From UBA4421 sp002704225 (lineage in GTDB: Bacteria > Pseudomonadota > Gammaproteobacteria > Pseudomonadales > Azotimanducaceae), in NCBI GenBank assembly GCA_902556425.1, contig CACDWG010000005.1:1-64000 (forward strand): DNA of 64,000 nt. The letters are read 5' to 3'. Each line of letters begins with the position of its first letter. Position 1 is the first letter of the stretch. The position numbers were made by a program, and so were the translations under genes. The notes under the pieces are model-generated. The model worked only from the letters and a program-made list of their open reading frames with translations. It made no database searches and was not told the DNA's origin. Below are positions 52,579 through 61,649 of the stretch, piece by piece.

Positions 52579-53193
52579 ATGAAACTTTACAGCTTTCCCA
52601 GCGCCCCAAACCCCAGACGTGTGACCATTTTTGCTGCCGAGAAAAGCCTGCATCTTGATGTCGTCAACGTCGACTTGCGTGGCGGTGAAACAAAGACCCC
52701 GGCGTTTTTGGCCAAAAACCCGAGCGGTAAAATCCCTGTTTTGGAACTGGACGATGGCACCTGCATTTCAGAAACCGTGGCCATCTGCCGCTATTTAGAG
52801 TCCCTTGCACCTGAGCCCAACCTGTTTGGTCACGACCCGCTCGAAACGGCCCTGATCGAGGCCCATCACCGTCATATCGAATTCGAACTGCACTCCAGTA
52901 TCGGTGCTGCTTGGGTGAATGGGCCGATTGTCGCCGCAGCGGGGTTAGTGGAACCCATCGAAGCCCAACGATTGAGGGGCGCAGGCCTAACCAGAAAGTA
53001 CTACGAGCGGATGAACGATGAATTGAGTACTCGGGACTATTTGGCCGGCGACCGTTTCACCGTCGCCGACATTTCATGTCTATGTATGATGGATTTTGCC
53101 GCTGCGATGGTGGATCTAAAACCTGATGCAGCGCTCACGAACCTTTGGGCATGGCATGCTCGCGTCAGCCAGAGACCCAGCGTCACAGGTTAA
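52579..53193 (+). CDS. Glutathione S-transferase
   Basis: A 204-residue GST with an N-terminal thioredoxin-like domain (LYSFPSAPNPRRVTIFAAEK), the glutathione-binding NPSGKIPVLELDDGTCISET segment, and a helical domain with YLAGDRFTVADISCL. SAPNPRRV at the catalytic tip is close to bacterial Nu/theta-like GSTs that use Ser or Asn. Divergent from the SDR and 30 bp from the flavin enzyme gene downstream, so they may act on the same compound. Confidence 0.9.
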   Translation: MKLYSFPSAPNPRRVTIFAAEKSLHLDVVNVDLRGGETKTPAFLAKNPSGKIPVLELDDGTCISETVAICRYLESLAPEPNLFGHDPLETALIEAHHRHIEFELHSSIGAAWVNGPIVAAAGLVEPIEAQRLRGAGLTRKYYERMNDELSTRDYLAGDRFTVADISCLCMMDFAAAMVDLKPDAALTNLWAWHARVSQRPSVTG

Positions 53194-53223
53194 GCTTTCT
53201 CTTCAGTTAATGAGTGTTTTTCA

Positions 53224-54408
53224 ATGACCCAGTCCGCGCCGAAAGCCCAAATCTCTGCGACTCCACTGCCCCGGGAGCGCAGTGCGTTGGTGCAAGCGCT
53301 GCTTCGCGGCGTCGAGAGTATCGCGCCGATTATTGCACGCAACAAGGCCGCGTCAGAACACGCACGGACCCTGGCGCCTGAGGTTGTCGAGGCCATGCGC
53401 GATACTGGACTGCTGATGATGAAGAGCCCTTATGAAGTCGGTGGCGCTGAAATCCATCCGGTTGATCAAATGGCGGTGGTTGAAGCCGTTACCTATCTCG
53501 ACTCTGCTGCCGCATGGTCCATGTTCATTGCCGCAACCGTTACCGGTCGCGCACTGAGTGCCTTGAGCGATGAGGCCGTTGACGAACTGTTTGCCCGGGG
53601 CAGCTTCCCCATTATGGCAGGCAGTCTGAAACCATCCGGTGCTGCTATTCGAGTAGACGGTGGGTTTCGAATCTCTGGCCAATGGGCCTGGGGTAGCGGT
53701 GTACACCATGCCGACTATGTCATCGTGCCCGTGCTCAAGGACGACAAAACCGGAGTCCTCTCCGCAGTTGTGCCTCGCGCCCAAGTGCGAATCATCGACA
53801 ACTGGTATGCATTGGGCATCAACGGCAGCGGGAGTTCGGACTACGCGCTAGACGACGTCTTTGTGCCCAGTCACTTCGTGAATGAAACACCCACCCAACG
53901 GCGAGGCGGCACCATCTTTCGCATGGGTTACGGCTTCGCGGCCAACGAGCACGCGGGCTTCGCGAATGCGCTGGCCCAACAGGCACTACGAGCCGTCACG
54001 GAATCTGCACAGGCAAAGAAACGGGGTTACGGGGCCGGCACCTGTATTGCGGATCGCGAAATTTTTCAGCGTAGCGTCGCCGAGAGCGAGCTTCGATTAC
54101 GCGCCAACAAATTGCTCATGATCGACGTACTGGAGCGCCTGTTCGATGCCAGCGTTGACGGCGAAGCGCCCATCGCGCTTCAGGCCGAAGCGCGAGCCGC
54201 TTCAGTCCTATGCACCGACGAGGCCATTGCCGTCACCAGCGCACTATTCCGATACGCGGGTGGTAGCGCAGTGATGCTCGACGATCCGCTACAACGTATT
54301 CTGCGGGACCTGTACACGGCGCAATCTCACCTTATGGTCAGCGATGCCGCCTATGAGGCGTTGGGCAAACTCAGACTGGGCCTGACCGACAAAGCCCCGA
54401 TTCGCTAA
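53224..54408 (+). CDS. Acyl-CoA dehydrogenase-like flavin enzyme (HpaB/DszC-type)
   Basis: A 394-residue protein of the acyl-CoA dehydrogenase superfamily but of the flavin-dependent monooxygenase branch (DszC, HsaA, PigM-like). Visible are ALLRGVESIAPIIARNKAASEHARTL, ISGQWAWGSGVHHADYVIVP and a C-terminal RYAGGSAVMLDDPLQRILRDL. The WxWGSG and AQSHLMVSDAAYE segments, without the catalytic glutamate context of true acyl-CoA dehydrogenases, fit an FMN/FAD oxygenase using reduced flavin. No partner reductase is next to it. It is 30 bp after the GST and 11 bp before dgoK. Confidence 0.85.
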   Translation: MTQSAPKAQISATPLPRERSALVQALLRGVESIAPIIARNKAASEHARTLAPEVVEAMRDTGLLMMKSPYEVGGAEIHPVDQMAVVEAVTYLDSAAAWSMFIAATVTGRALSALSDEAVDELFARGSFPIMAGSLKPSGAAIRVDGGFRISGQWAWGSGVHHADYVIVPVLKDDKTGVLSAVVPRAQVRIIDNWYALGINGSGSSDYALDDVFVPSHFVNETPTQRRGGTIFRMGYGFAANEHAGFANALAQQALRAVTESAQAKKRGYGAGTCIADREIFQRSVAESELRLRANKLLMIDVLERLFDASVDGEAPIALQAEARAASVLCTDEAIAVTSALFRYAGGSAVMLDDPLQRILRDLYTAQSHLMVSDAAYEALGKLRLGLTDKAPIR

Positions 54409-54419
54409 ACGGGAATCAT

Positions 54420-55367
54420 GTGAGCGAAGCCACGAAGCCGAAACTGATCAGCGTCGACTGGGGAACGAGCAATCTCAGGGCCTATCTCATTGGGCGCGAG
54501 GGTCAGGTAACAGAACAAGTATCCAGCAATCAGGGACTGCTGAGCCAACCAGAAAATTTTGAGCAATGCCTGCTGTCACTCATCGGTCATTGGCTTGACC
54601 CGGACGCCCCGCTGAACATTATTCTCAGTGGCATGGTGGGTAGCCCAAGTGGCTGGCAGGAAGTACCACACCTGCCGGCTCCAGCAACCGTTCAAGACTT
54701 AGCGAATGGCGCTGCACGAATTGCTCAACCCCAAAAGAGCAGTATTTGGATTGTCCCCGGCGTTTTTGGTCAGGGCGCTGCGGGTATTCACGACATCATG
54801 CGTGGCGAAGAAATTCAGTTTTTTGGCGCCGAACTCCTGCGACGGACTCAAAGCCTGCCAAGGCCTGTGTATTGGTGCTTTCCCGGCACGCACAATAAGT
54901 GGATCACGGCAGGCACGACGATAGAACAGTTCTCCACGAGCATGGTGGGTGAGTTTTTTGAACTGGCGCGGCGGCATTCGCTACTGGCCCAGTCAATGGA
55001 GAACGATTCGGCTTCAACTGTCGACGCTCAGGCCAAAACAGACGCCTTTTCTCGGGGCCTCGCCAACGCCCAACTGCCCGGTGGTCTGTTGCATCATTTG
55101 TTCAGTGTCCGCACCTTGCAGCTCACCAACCACCACGACAAAGCGATCGGCGCAGACTACCTTTCGGGTATTGTCATTGGTCATGATGTGCTGGCTCAAC
55201 TGGGTCATTCACCGACACAAGTTGGCATTGTGGCGGCACCCGGTCTGGCCGCACGTTACACTCAGGCCTTGGAGGCATTGGGCCACAGTTGTTTCACCAT
55301 TGATGCACAAGATGCCACAGTCGCCGGGGCAGGATTAATTGAAAACTGTCTGCCCAGAGTCGAATAA
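54420..55367 (+). CDS. dgoK: 2-dehydro-3-deoxygalactonokinase
   Basis: A 315-residue ASKHA-type kinase phosphorylating 2-dehydro-3-deoxygalactonate in the De Ley-Doudoroff pathway. SVDWGTSNLRAYL at the N-terminus is the phosphate-binding loop, followed by ILSGMVGSPSGWQEVPHLPAP, MRGEEIQFFGA and FPGTHNKW, which match DgoK. A GTG start is used. dgoA follows after 24 bp. No galactonate dehydratase or galactose dehydrogenase is present in the window. Confidence 0.92.
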   Translation: MSEATKPKLISVDWGTSNLRAYLIGREGQVTEQVSSNQGLLSQPENFEQCLLSLIGHWLDPDAPLNIILSGMVGSPSGWQEVPHLPAPATVQDLANGAARIAQPQKSSIWIVPGVFGQGAAGIHDIMRGEEIQFFGAELLRRTQSLPRPVYWCFPGTHNKWITAGTTIEQFSTSMVGEFFELARRHSLLAQSMENDSASTVDAQAKTDAFSRGLANAQLPGGLLHHLFSVRTLQLTNHHDKAIGADYLSGIVIGHDVLAQLGHSPTQVGIVAAPGLAARYTQALEALGHSCFTIDAQDATVAGAGLIENCLPRVE

Positions 55368-55391
55368 GCTAAATCACGGACATCGACCTTT

Positions 55392-56027
55392 ATGACGGAC
55401 CAATTGAACCAGTACATGCGTGAGCTACCGTTGATCGCCATTTTGCGCGGCATCACTCCCCAGCAAAGCGAAGAGGTTGTGGAGGCACTGTATGCGGCGG
55501 GCTTTCGAATGGTCGAAGTTCCCCTCAATTCGCCAGATCCCATGGACAGTATCGAACGTATCGCCAAACGGTTTGGCGATGACATGCTGATCGGTGCCGG
55601 TACGGTGCTAAGCACCGCCCAAGTCACCCAAGTCAGGGACCAAGGCGGTCGATTGATCGTATCGCCCAATACCGATATCTCGGTCATTGAGGCCAGTGCT
55701 GCTCTTGAGATGGTAACCATCCCGGGTGCCGCCACCCCTTCGGAGGCTTTCGCTGGTATCGCTGCCGGCGCCCACGCTGTGAAAGTCTTTCCTGCTGAGA
55801 TGATCACGCCGTCCATTCTCTCAAGCTGGCGCGCTGTCCTACCGCCGTCCACTGAATTGCTGCCTGTGGGCGGTATTGATCACACCAACATGGCGGACTA
55901 TTGGCAGGCAGGAGCCAGTGGGTTTGGCCTGGGCGGTTCGCTGTACAAACCCAACTTCAGTCTCGGCGACATCAGCGCCAATGCGACCAAGCTCGCTTGG
56001 TCAATGGCGAGCACAATGAAAAGCTGA
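55392..56027 (+). CDS. dgoA: 2-dehydro-3-deoxy-6-phosphogalactonate aldolase
   Basis: A 211-residue class I aldolase splitting KDPGal to pyruvate and glyceraldehyde-3-phosphate. The Schiff-base lysine is Lys131 in AVKVFPAEM and the catalytic glutamate is Glu42 in MVEVPLNSP. LIAILRGITP and GGIDHTNMADYWQAGASGFGLGGSLY match DgoA rather than Eda. It follows dgoK by 24 bp, the standard order of the pathway. Confidence 0.95.
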   Translation: MTDQLNQYMRELPLIAILRGITPQQSEEVVEALYAAGFRMVEVPLNSPDPMDSIERIAKRFGDDMLIGAGTVLSTAQVTQVRDQGGRLIVSPNTDISVIEASAALEMVTIPGAATPSEAFAGIAAGAHAVKVFPAEMITPSILSSWRAVLPPSTELLPVGGIDHTNMADYWQAGASGFGLGGSLYKPNFSLGDISANATKLAWSMASTMKS

Positions 56028-56076
56028 GAAACCAGACTCTGCCATTAATTTCTCTTTGGAACCTAAGCCCACTTTC

Positions 56077-57039
56077 ATGGCAAACATGACCGACAATACA
56101 ATGACCGAGTTGCCGACCACTCCTTTTTCCAATCCGGCTCTTACCGCCAAGGGAGAGCCTCGCGCACGCATCGCCTTGGGTACATTGAAAACCCTTTGGT
56201 TCAACACCGGCACCCTCTGCAATATCACGTGCGAAAACTGCTACATCGAGTCCAGCCCGCAAAACGATCGGCTTGTTTACCTCACACACGATGAGGTTAG
56301 GGTCTTCTTGGATGAGATCAGCACCCGACACCACACCACCGAGGAGATCGGAATCACCGGCGGCGAGCCGTTCATGAATCCTGATATTTTGCCGATCATG
56401 CACAGTTGTTTGGCTCGAGGCTTCAAGCTTTTGGTGTTAACCAATGCCATGCGTCCGATGATGCGGCCAAGGGTTCAAGCCGGGCTGCTGGATCTGAAAA
56501 GCCAGTTTGCCAAGCAGCTCACCTTCCGGGTCTCAATCGATCACTTTGACCCCGTCCTTCACGAACAAGAGCGCGGGCCCGGGTCATGGTCCGCGATGAT
56601 CCGGGGCATGCAGTGGTTACAGCGAAATGCCTTCGCCTTCCATGTTGCCGGACGCACACGCTGGGGCGACAGTGAAGCCGAACTGCGACAGGGCTATGCC
56701 CGAGTGTTCGACGAACTGAATATTCACTTGGATGCCGGGGATCACCGATCTCTGGTCCTTTTCCCAGAAATCGACGTCACCGCCGAGGTGCCGGAAATCA
56801 CCACTGCTTGCTGGAATATTTTGGGAGTGGATCCGAGCCATATGATGTGTGCGTCTTCGCGTATGGTGGTTAAACACAAGGGAGACGATTCGCCATCGGT
56901 CATGGCCTGTACTCTTTTGCCCTACGAGAGCGATTTTAATTTGGGCCGAAGCCTTGCCGACGCCAGCGCGACAGTGGCCTTGAATCATCCCAGTTGCGCG
57001 ACATTTTGCGTCTTGGGTGGCGGATCGTGCAGCGCTTAA
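56077..57039 (+). CDS. Radical SAM protein of unknown function
   Basis: A 320-residue radical SAM enzyme. The cluster motif is Cys48-x3-Cys52-x2-Cys55 in LCNITCENCYIESSP, with GGEP in ITGGEPFMNP and further SAM-binding landmarks. The C-terminus has Cys307, Cys311 and Cys318 (CATFCVLGGGSC) and more cysteines in TTACWN and MACTLL, which may hold an auxiliary cluster. It follows dgoA by 49 bp. It is not a known sugar-pathway enzyme; the substrate is unknown. Alternative starts at 56056 (TTG), 56089 and 56101 exist. Convergent with mtnP. Confidence 0.85.
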   Translation: MANMTDNTMTELPTTPFSNPALTAKGEPRARIALGTLKTLWFNTGTLCNITCENCYIESSPQNDRLVYLTHDEVRVFLDEISTRHHTTEEIGITGGEPFMNPDILPIMHSCLARGFKLLVLTNAMRPMMRPRVQAGLLDLKSQFAKQLTFRVSIDHFDPVLHEQERGPGSWSAMIRGMQWLQRNAFAFHVAGRTRWGDSEAELRQGYARVFDELNIHLDAGDHRSLVLFPEIDVTAEVPEITTACWNILGVDPSHMMCASSRMVVKHKGDDSPSVMACTLLPYESDFNLGRSLADASATVALNHPSCATFCVLGGGSCSA

Positions 57040-57057
57040 TTCTGTTTTCCCGGCCGC

Positions 57058-57906
57058 CTATCGGCGCAGTACGTCGAGCCAATCCCGCTGGGTAGCGGTC
57101 AGCGTTTCGTCCGGTGTCAGCACGGCTCCAGCTAAAGCCTGACGAATGTCTGGCGGTGTCTCGCTAAAGGGCTGTTGCAGCAGCTCACCAACCAATCGTT
57201 GCGCCTTCGCCGTGGCGCCCTGATATGTCGCCAAAAACGCGTCGACGCTCACATGCTGAGCCGGATCGTCCATCCAACAATCGTAATCTGTGACGAGACA
57301 GATGGCACAATACGCCAGCTGAGCCTCTCGAGCCAAAAACGCCTCCGGCACATTGGTCATGCCAACCAGATCGCACCGGGCGGCATCACGCAAAAAGAAA
57401 CTTTCAGCCCGAGTACCCAATCTTGGCCCTTCGACACAGCCATAGGTTTTATCCCGATGAATCGGCAAGCCGCAGCGCGCCGCCGCTTGCGCGATATCTG
57501 CACTGAGGTTCGGGCAAGCGGGATACGCGGTAGAGACATGGGCGACAACGCCTTGGCCAAAAAAACTGTAGGCGCGCTGGCCACGAGTATGATCAAAATA
57601 CTGGGCGACCAACGCCAGTTCCCCGGGCTTTAGTTCCTGACGCAAACTACCCGAGGCGGAAATACCCACCACCCGGCGGGCGCCAAGCTGCTTCAGCGCG
57701 AAAATATTTGCCCGGTAATTCACCTCACTGGGCAAAAAAGCGTGGTTGGTGCCGTGTCTGGCGAGAAACAAAAGCCCTCGGTCCTGAAAGGTACCTTGGA
57801 CGATGGCCGAAGACGGGTCGCCAAATGGCGTGGTTATTCGATGCTCGTATTCTATCCGCAAGCCATCCAACTCGTAGAGCCCGGAACCACCAATAATTGC
57901 CAACAT
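57058..57906 (-). CDS. mtnP: S-methyl-5'-thioadenosine phosphorylase
   Basis: A 282-residue trimeric nucleoside phosphorylase. IIGGSGLYELDGL, FLARHGTNHAFLPSEVNYRANI, the CVEGPRLGTRAE segment and MTNVPEAFLAREAQLAYCAICLVTDYDCW are MTAP signatures; the final D-Y-D favours adenine, so MTA rather than thioinosine. It cleaves MTA from polyamine synthesis to adenine and methylthioribose-1-phosphate, the first step of methionine salvage. The start at 57906 fits the family; a longer frame adds 53 unrelated residues. No clear Shine-Dalgarno. Divergent from the BVMO gene. Confidence 0.93.
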   Translation of the reverse strand: MLAIIGGSGLYELDGLRIEYEHRITTPFGDPSSAIVQGTFQDRGLLFLARHGTNHAFLPSEVNYRANIFALKQLGARRVVGISASGSLRQELKPGELALVAQYFDHTRGQRAYSFFGQGVVAHVSTAYPACPNLSADIAQAAARCGLPIHRDKTYGCVEGPRLGTRAESFFLRDAARCDLVGMTNVPEAFLAREAQLAYCAICLVTDYDCWMDDPAQHVSVDAFLATYQGATAKAQRLVGELLQQPFSETPPDIRQALAGAVLTPDETLTATQRDWLDVLRR

Positions 57907-58041
57907 AAAAAGCGCCACATTTTGCCAGCCGCTAGCATACCTATGCCATCGCCGAAGGGATATTCGCCGTTCCGTCAAGGGCGTATTACGGGCCTTCGAA
58001 CATGTATTATTGATGGTTTGAAGACATAGAGAGTGGTCATC

Positions 58042-59847
<1,806 letters not shown>

Positions 59848-59869
59848 GCACCGCGAAGTCGCGCCGAGG

Positions 59870-60688
59870 TTATGCCTGGGCGCTGACTAACCACACAGCT
59901 GACCCCATGTGCAGGCCGTCGCCTTGATCAAGGGGGCGAAAGGCGTCTTCCACAGCCGCTAGGGCCGCTATGCGCTGGTCACCCGCTAACTCCGACATCA
60001 CACGCGCGGCAGGACCAATGCGGGTTTGGAATGCCACCGCTTCCGCTAGTGTGTCAGCGACCCGCAACGTGGTCGTGTGAGATGTGATACTGATATTTCT
60101 GAACCCAGCGCCCTGCAAAATTTCTGTGACGTAGTTTTCGTCAGCAAAGGCAAAGGGGCCTGGCGCGCGCGGGTTGCCAGAGCCATCGTGCGCAGGCAGA
60201 AAGGGTGCGATGGCACGCCCGGCCATGGACATCCAAGGGTTGGCCCCAGGTGGCTGCCAACAGACAAACAGCAATCGACCCGTGGATTTCAGCGCGCCGT
60301 GTAAATTCTGAAAGGCTGCCACAGGGTCACTGAAAAACATGACGCCAAAGCGCGAAAAAACCAGATCGAAAGCGCCACCAAAATCCGTCGATGCTGCATC
60401 AGCCTGTCGATATTGAACCGAGGAATCGCGCTTGCGTGCGTGTCCCAGCATGGGGCCGGATACGTCCACACCCAACACGTCCGCTCCCAACCCTTGCAGA
60501 GCGATACTCGTATCACCACAACCGCAGCCGACATCCAGCACCCGCTCCCCCGACTGCACGTCGGCTGCTTGCAAGCCTGCCGCCGACAATGGCTCTAGCA
60601 AGGCATCCAGACGCTCTTGCAGTTCGACCCATGTCGGCCCAGCGCGCTTATCCCAATAATCGATCTGTTCTTGGTTGGTCGCGTTCAT
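59870..60688 (-). CDS. SAM-dependent class I methyltransferase
   Basis: A 272-residue Rossmann-fold methyltransferase. Motif I is VLDVGCGCGDTSIAL, followed by LGVDVSGPML, the acidic ADAASTDF and FDLVFSRFGVMFF. RFGVMFFxDP is common in the UbiE/COQ5-like and class 25 groups acting on small molecules. It is the distal gene of the GH94-like, roxA, methyltransferase string (28-bp gap). Substrate not known; a link to ribosomal oxidation is only positional. Confidence 0.88.
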   Translation of the reverse strand: MNATNQEQIDYWDKRAGPTWVELQERLDALLEPLSAAGLQAADVQSGERVLDVGCGCGDTSIALQGLGADVLGVDVSGPMLGHARKRDSSVQYRQADAASTDFGGAFDLVFSRFGVMFFSDPVAAFQNLHGALKSTGRLLFVCWQPPGANPWMSMAGRAIAPFLPAHDGSGNPRAPGPFAFADENYVTEILQGAGFRNISITSHTTTLRVADTLAEAVAFQTRIGPAARVMSELAGDQRIAALAAVEDAFRPLDQGDGLHMGSAVWLVSAQA

Positions 60689-60716
60689 CTCCTCTCCCTA
60701 GGTTTTTCACCGTCCC

Positions 60717-61649
60717 CTAACGCGGCTCAAACGATTCGTCTACCGAGTCGCCATTGAAGTAGCGACGCCCGCGTATAATGGCGTGCCGCTCCTCTTCGGT
60801 CATCTCTTCCAACTCCGGATACTTGGTCGCAGTCATGAAGCGCGCAAACCAATCAGAAATCAGATCGTCGTCGTTAATCGCCTGCCACAGCTGTTGTTTC
60901 GCCTGATCAATGAAGGCCTGATGAATATTCGACGACGCCATCGCCGGAGTCAGGGCTGGATCGCGGTAGTGCACGTCATAGCCCTGAGTCATCAGCTCCA
61001 CCGAGAGATCGCCCAACATGTCCGCAATACTGGGCGACCGAAAGCCGATGGAAAAGGTCAGACACTCGGTTTCCGCAACACCCCAATGCGCCACCCCGGG
61101 CGGCAAGTAGAGCATGTCGCCCGGCTCAAGCACCCACTCTTCTTCTGCTTCAAATTCTTTCAAAATACGCAGAGGACTGTCGTCACGCATCGGTGTCTCG
61201 CTGGAGCATGCTGCGCCAATCTGCCACCGCCTCTGGCCTTCGACTTGGAGCAAAAACACGTCGTACTGGTCGAAATGGGGGCCGACACTGCCTCCCGGAC
61301 AGGCGAAGCTGACCATGACATCGTCCAGGCGCCAAGGCGGCAGAAAAGCGAACTGCGAGAGCAACGCCTGCACCTCGGGTACCCAGAGATCGACCCCCTG
61401 AACCAGCAACGTCCAGTCCTCTTCGGGCAAGCCGAGAAAGTCTTCCTCAGTGAACGGACCGTGTTTGAGCGTCCAGTCCCCGCCCTGCGATTCTACGAGG
61501 CGAGATTCTACCTCGGACTGCAGCGCCAAGCCCGCCAACTCATCCCCACTGATAGGCGATCGGTAGTTTGCTAGAGCATGGCGGATCAACAGCGGTTTTT
61601 GTTGCCAATAACGCTGTAAAAAAGCGTCGGCAGAGAGATCTCCTAACAT
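60717..61649 (-). CDS. roxA: Ribosomal protein uL16 arginine hydroxylase (YcfD/RoxA)
   Basis: A 310-residue JmjC-type 2OG-Fe(II) oxygenase that hydroxylates an arginine of ribosomal protein L16. His125-x-Asp127 in GPHFDQYDVF and His188 in PPGVAHWG are the iron triad, at the positions known in E. coli YcfD (125, 127, 187). The winged-helix region follows, with ADMLGDLSVELM and the C-terminal basic part. The ATG at 61649 overlaps the stop of the GH gene (TGATG), so it is translationally coupled; a GTG one codon upstream is possible. Confidence 0.95.
   Translation of the reverse strand: MLGDLSADAFLQRYWQQKPLLIRHALANYRSPISGDELAGLALQSEVESRLVESQGGDWTLKHGPFTEEDFLGLPEEDWTLLVQGVDLWVPEVQALLSQFAFLPPWRLDDVMVSFACPGGSVGPHFDQYDVFLLQVEGQRRWQIGAACSSETPMRDDSPLRILKEFEAEEEWVLEPGDMLYLPPGVAHWGVAETECLTFSIGFRSPSIADMLGDLSVELMTQGYDVHYRDPALTPAMASSNIHQAFIDQAKQQLWQAINDDDLISDWFARFMTATKYPELEEMTEEERHAIIRGRRYFNGDSVDESFEPR

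Noticed and set aside
54420..56027. Entner-Doudoroff (KDPG) aldolase locus
   Set aside because: The aldolase and kinase match DgoA and DgoK rather than Eda and KdgK; no edd is present.
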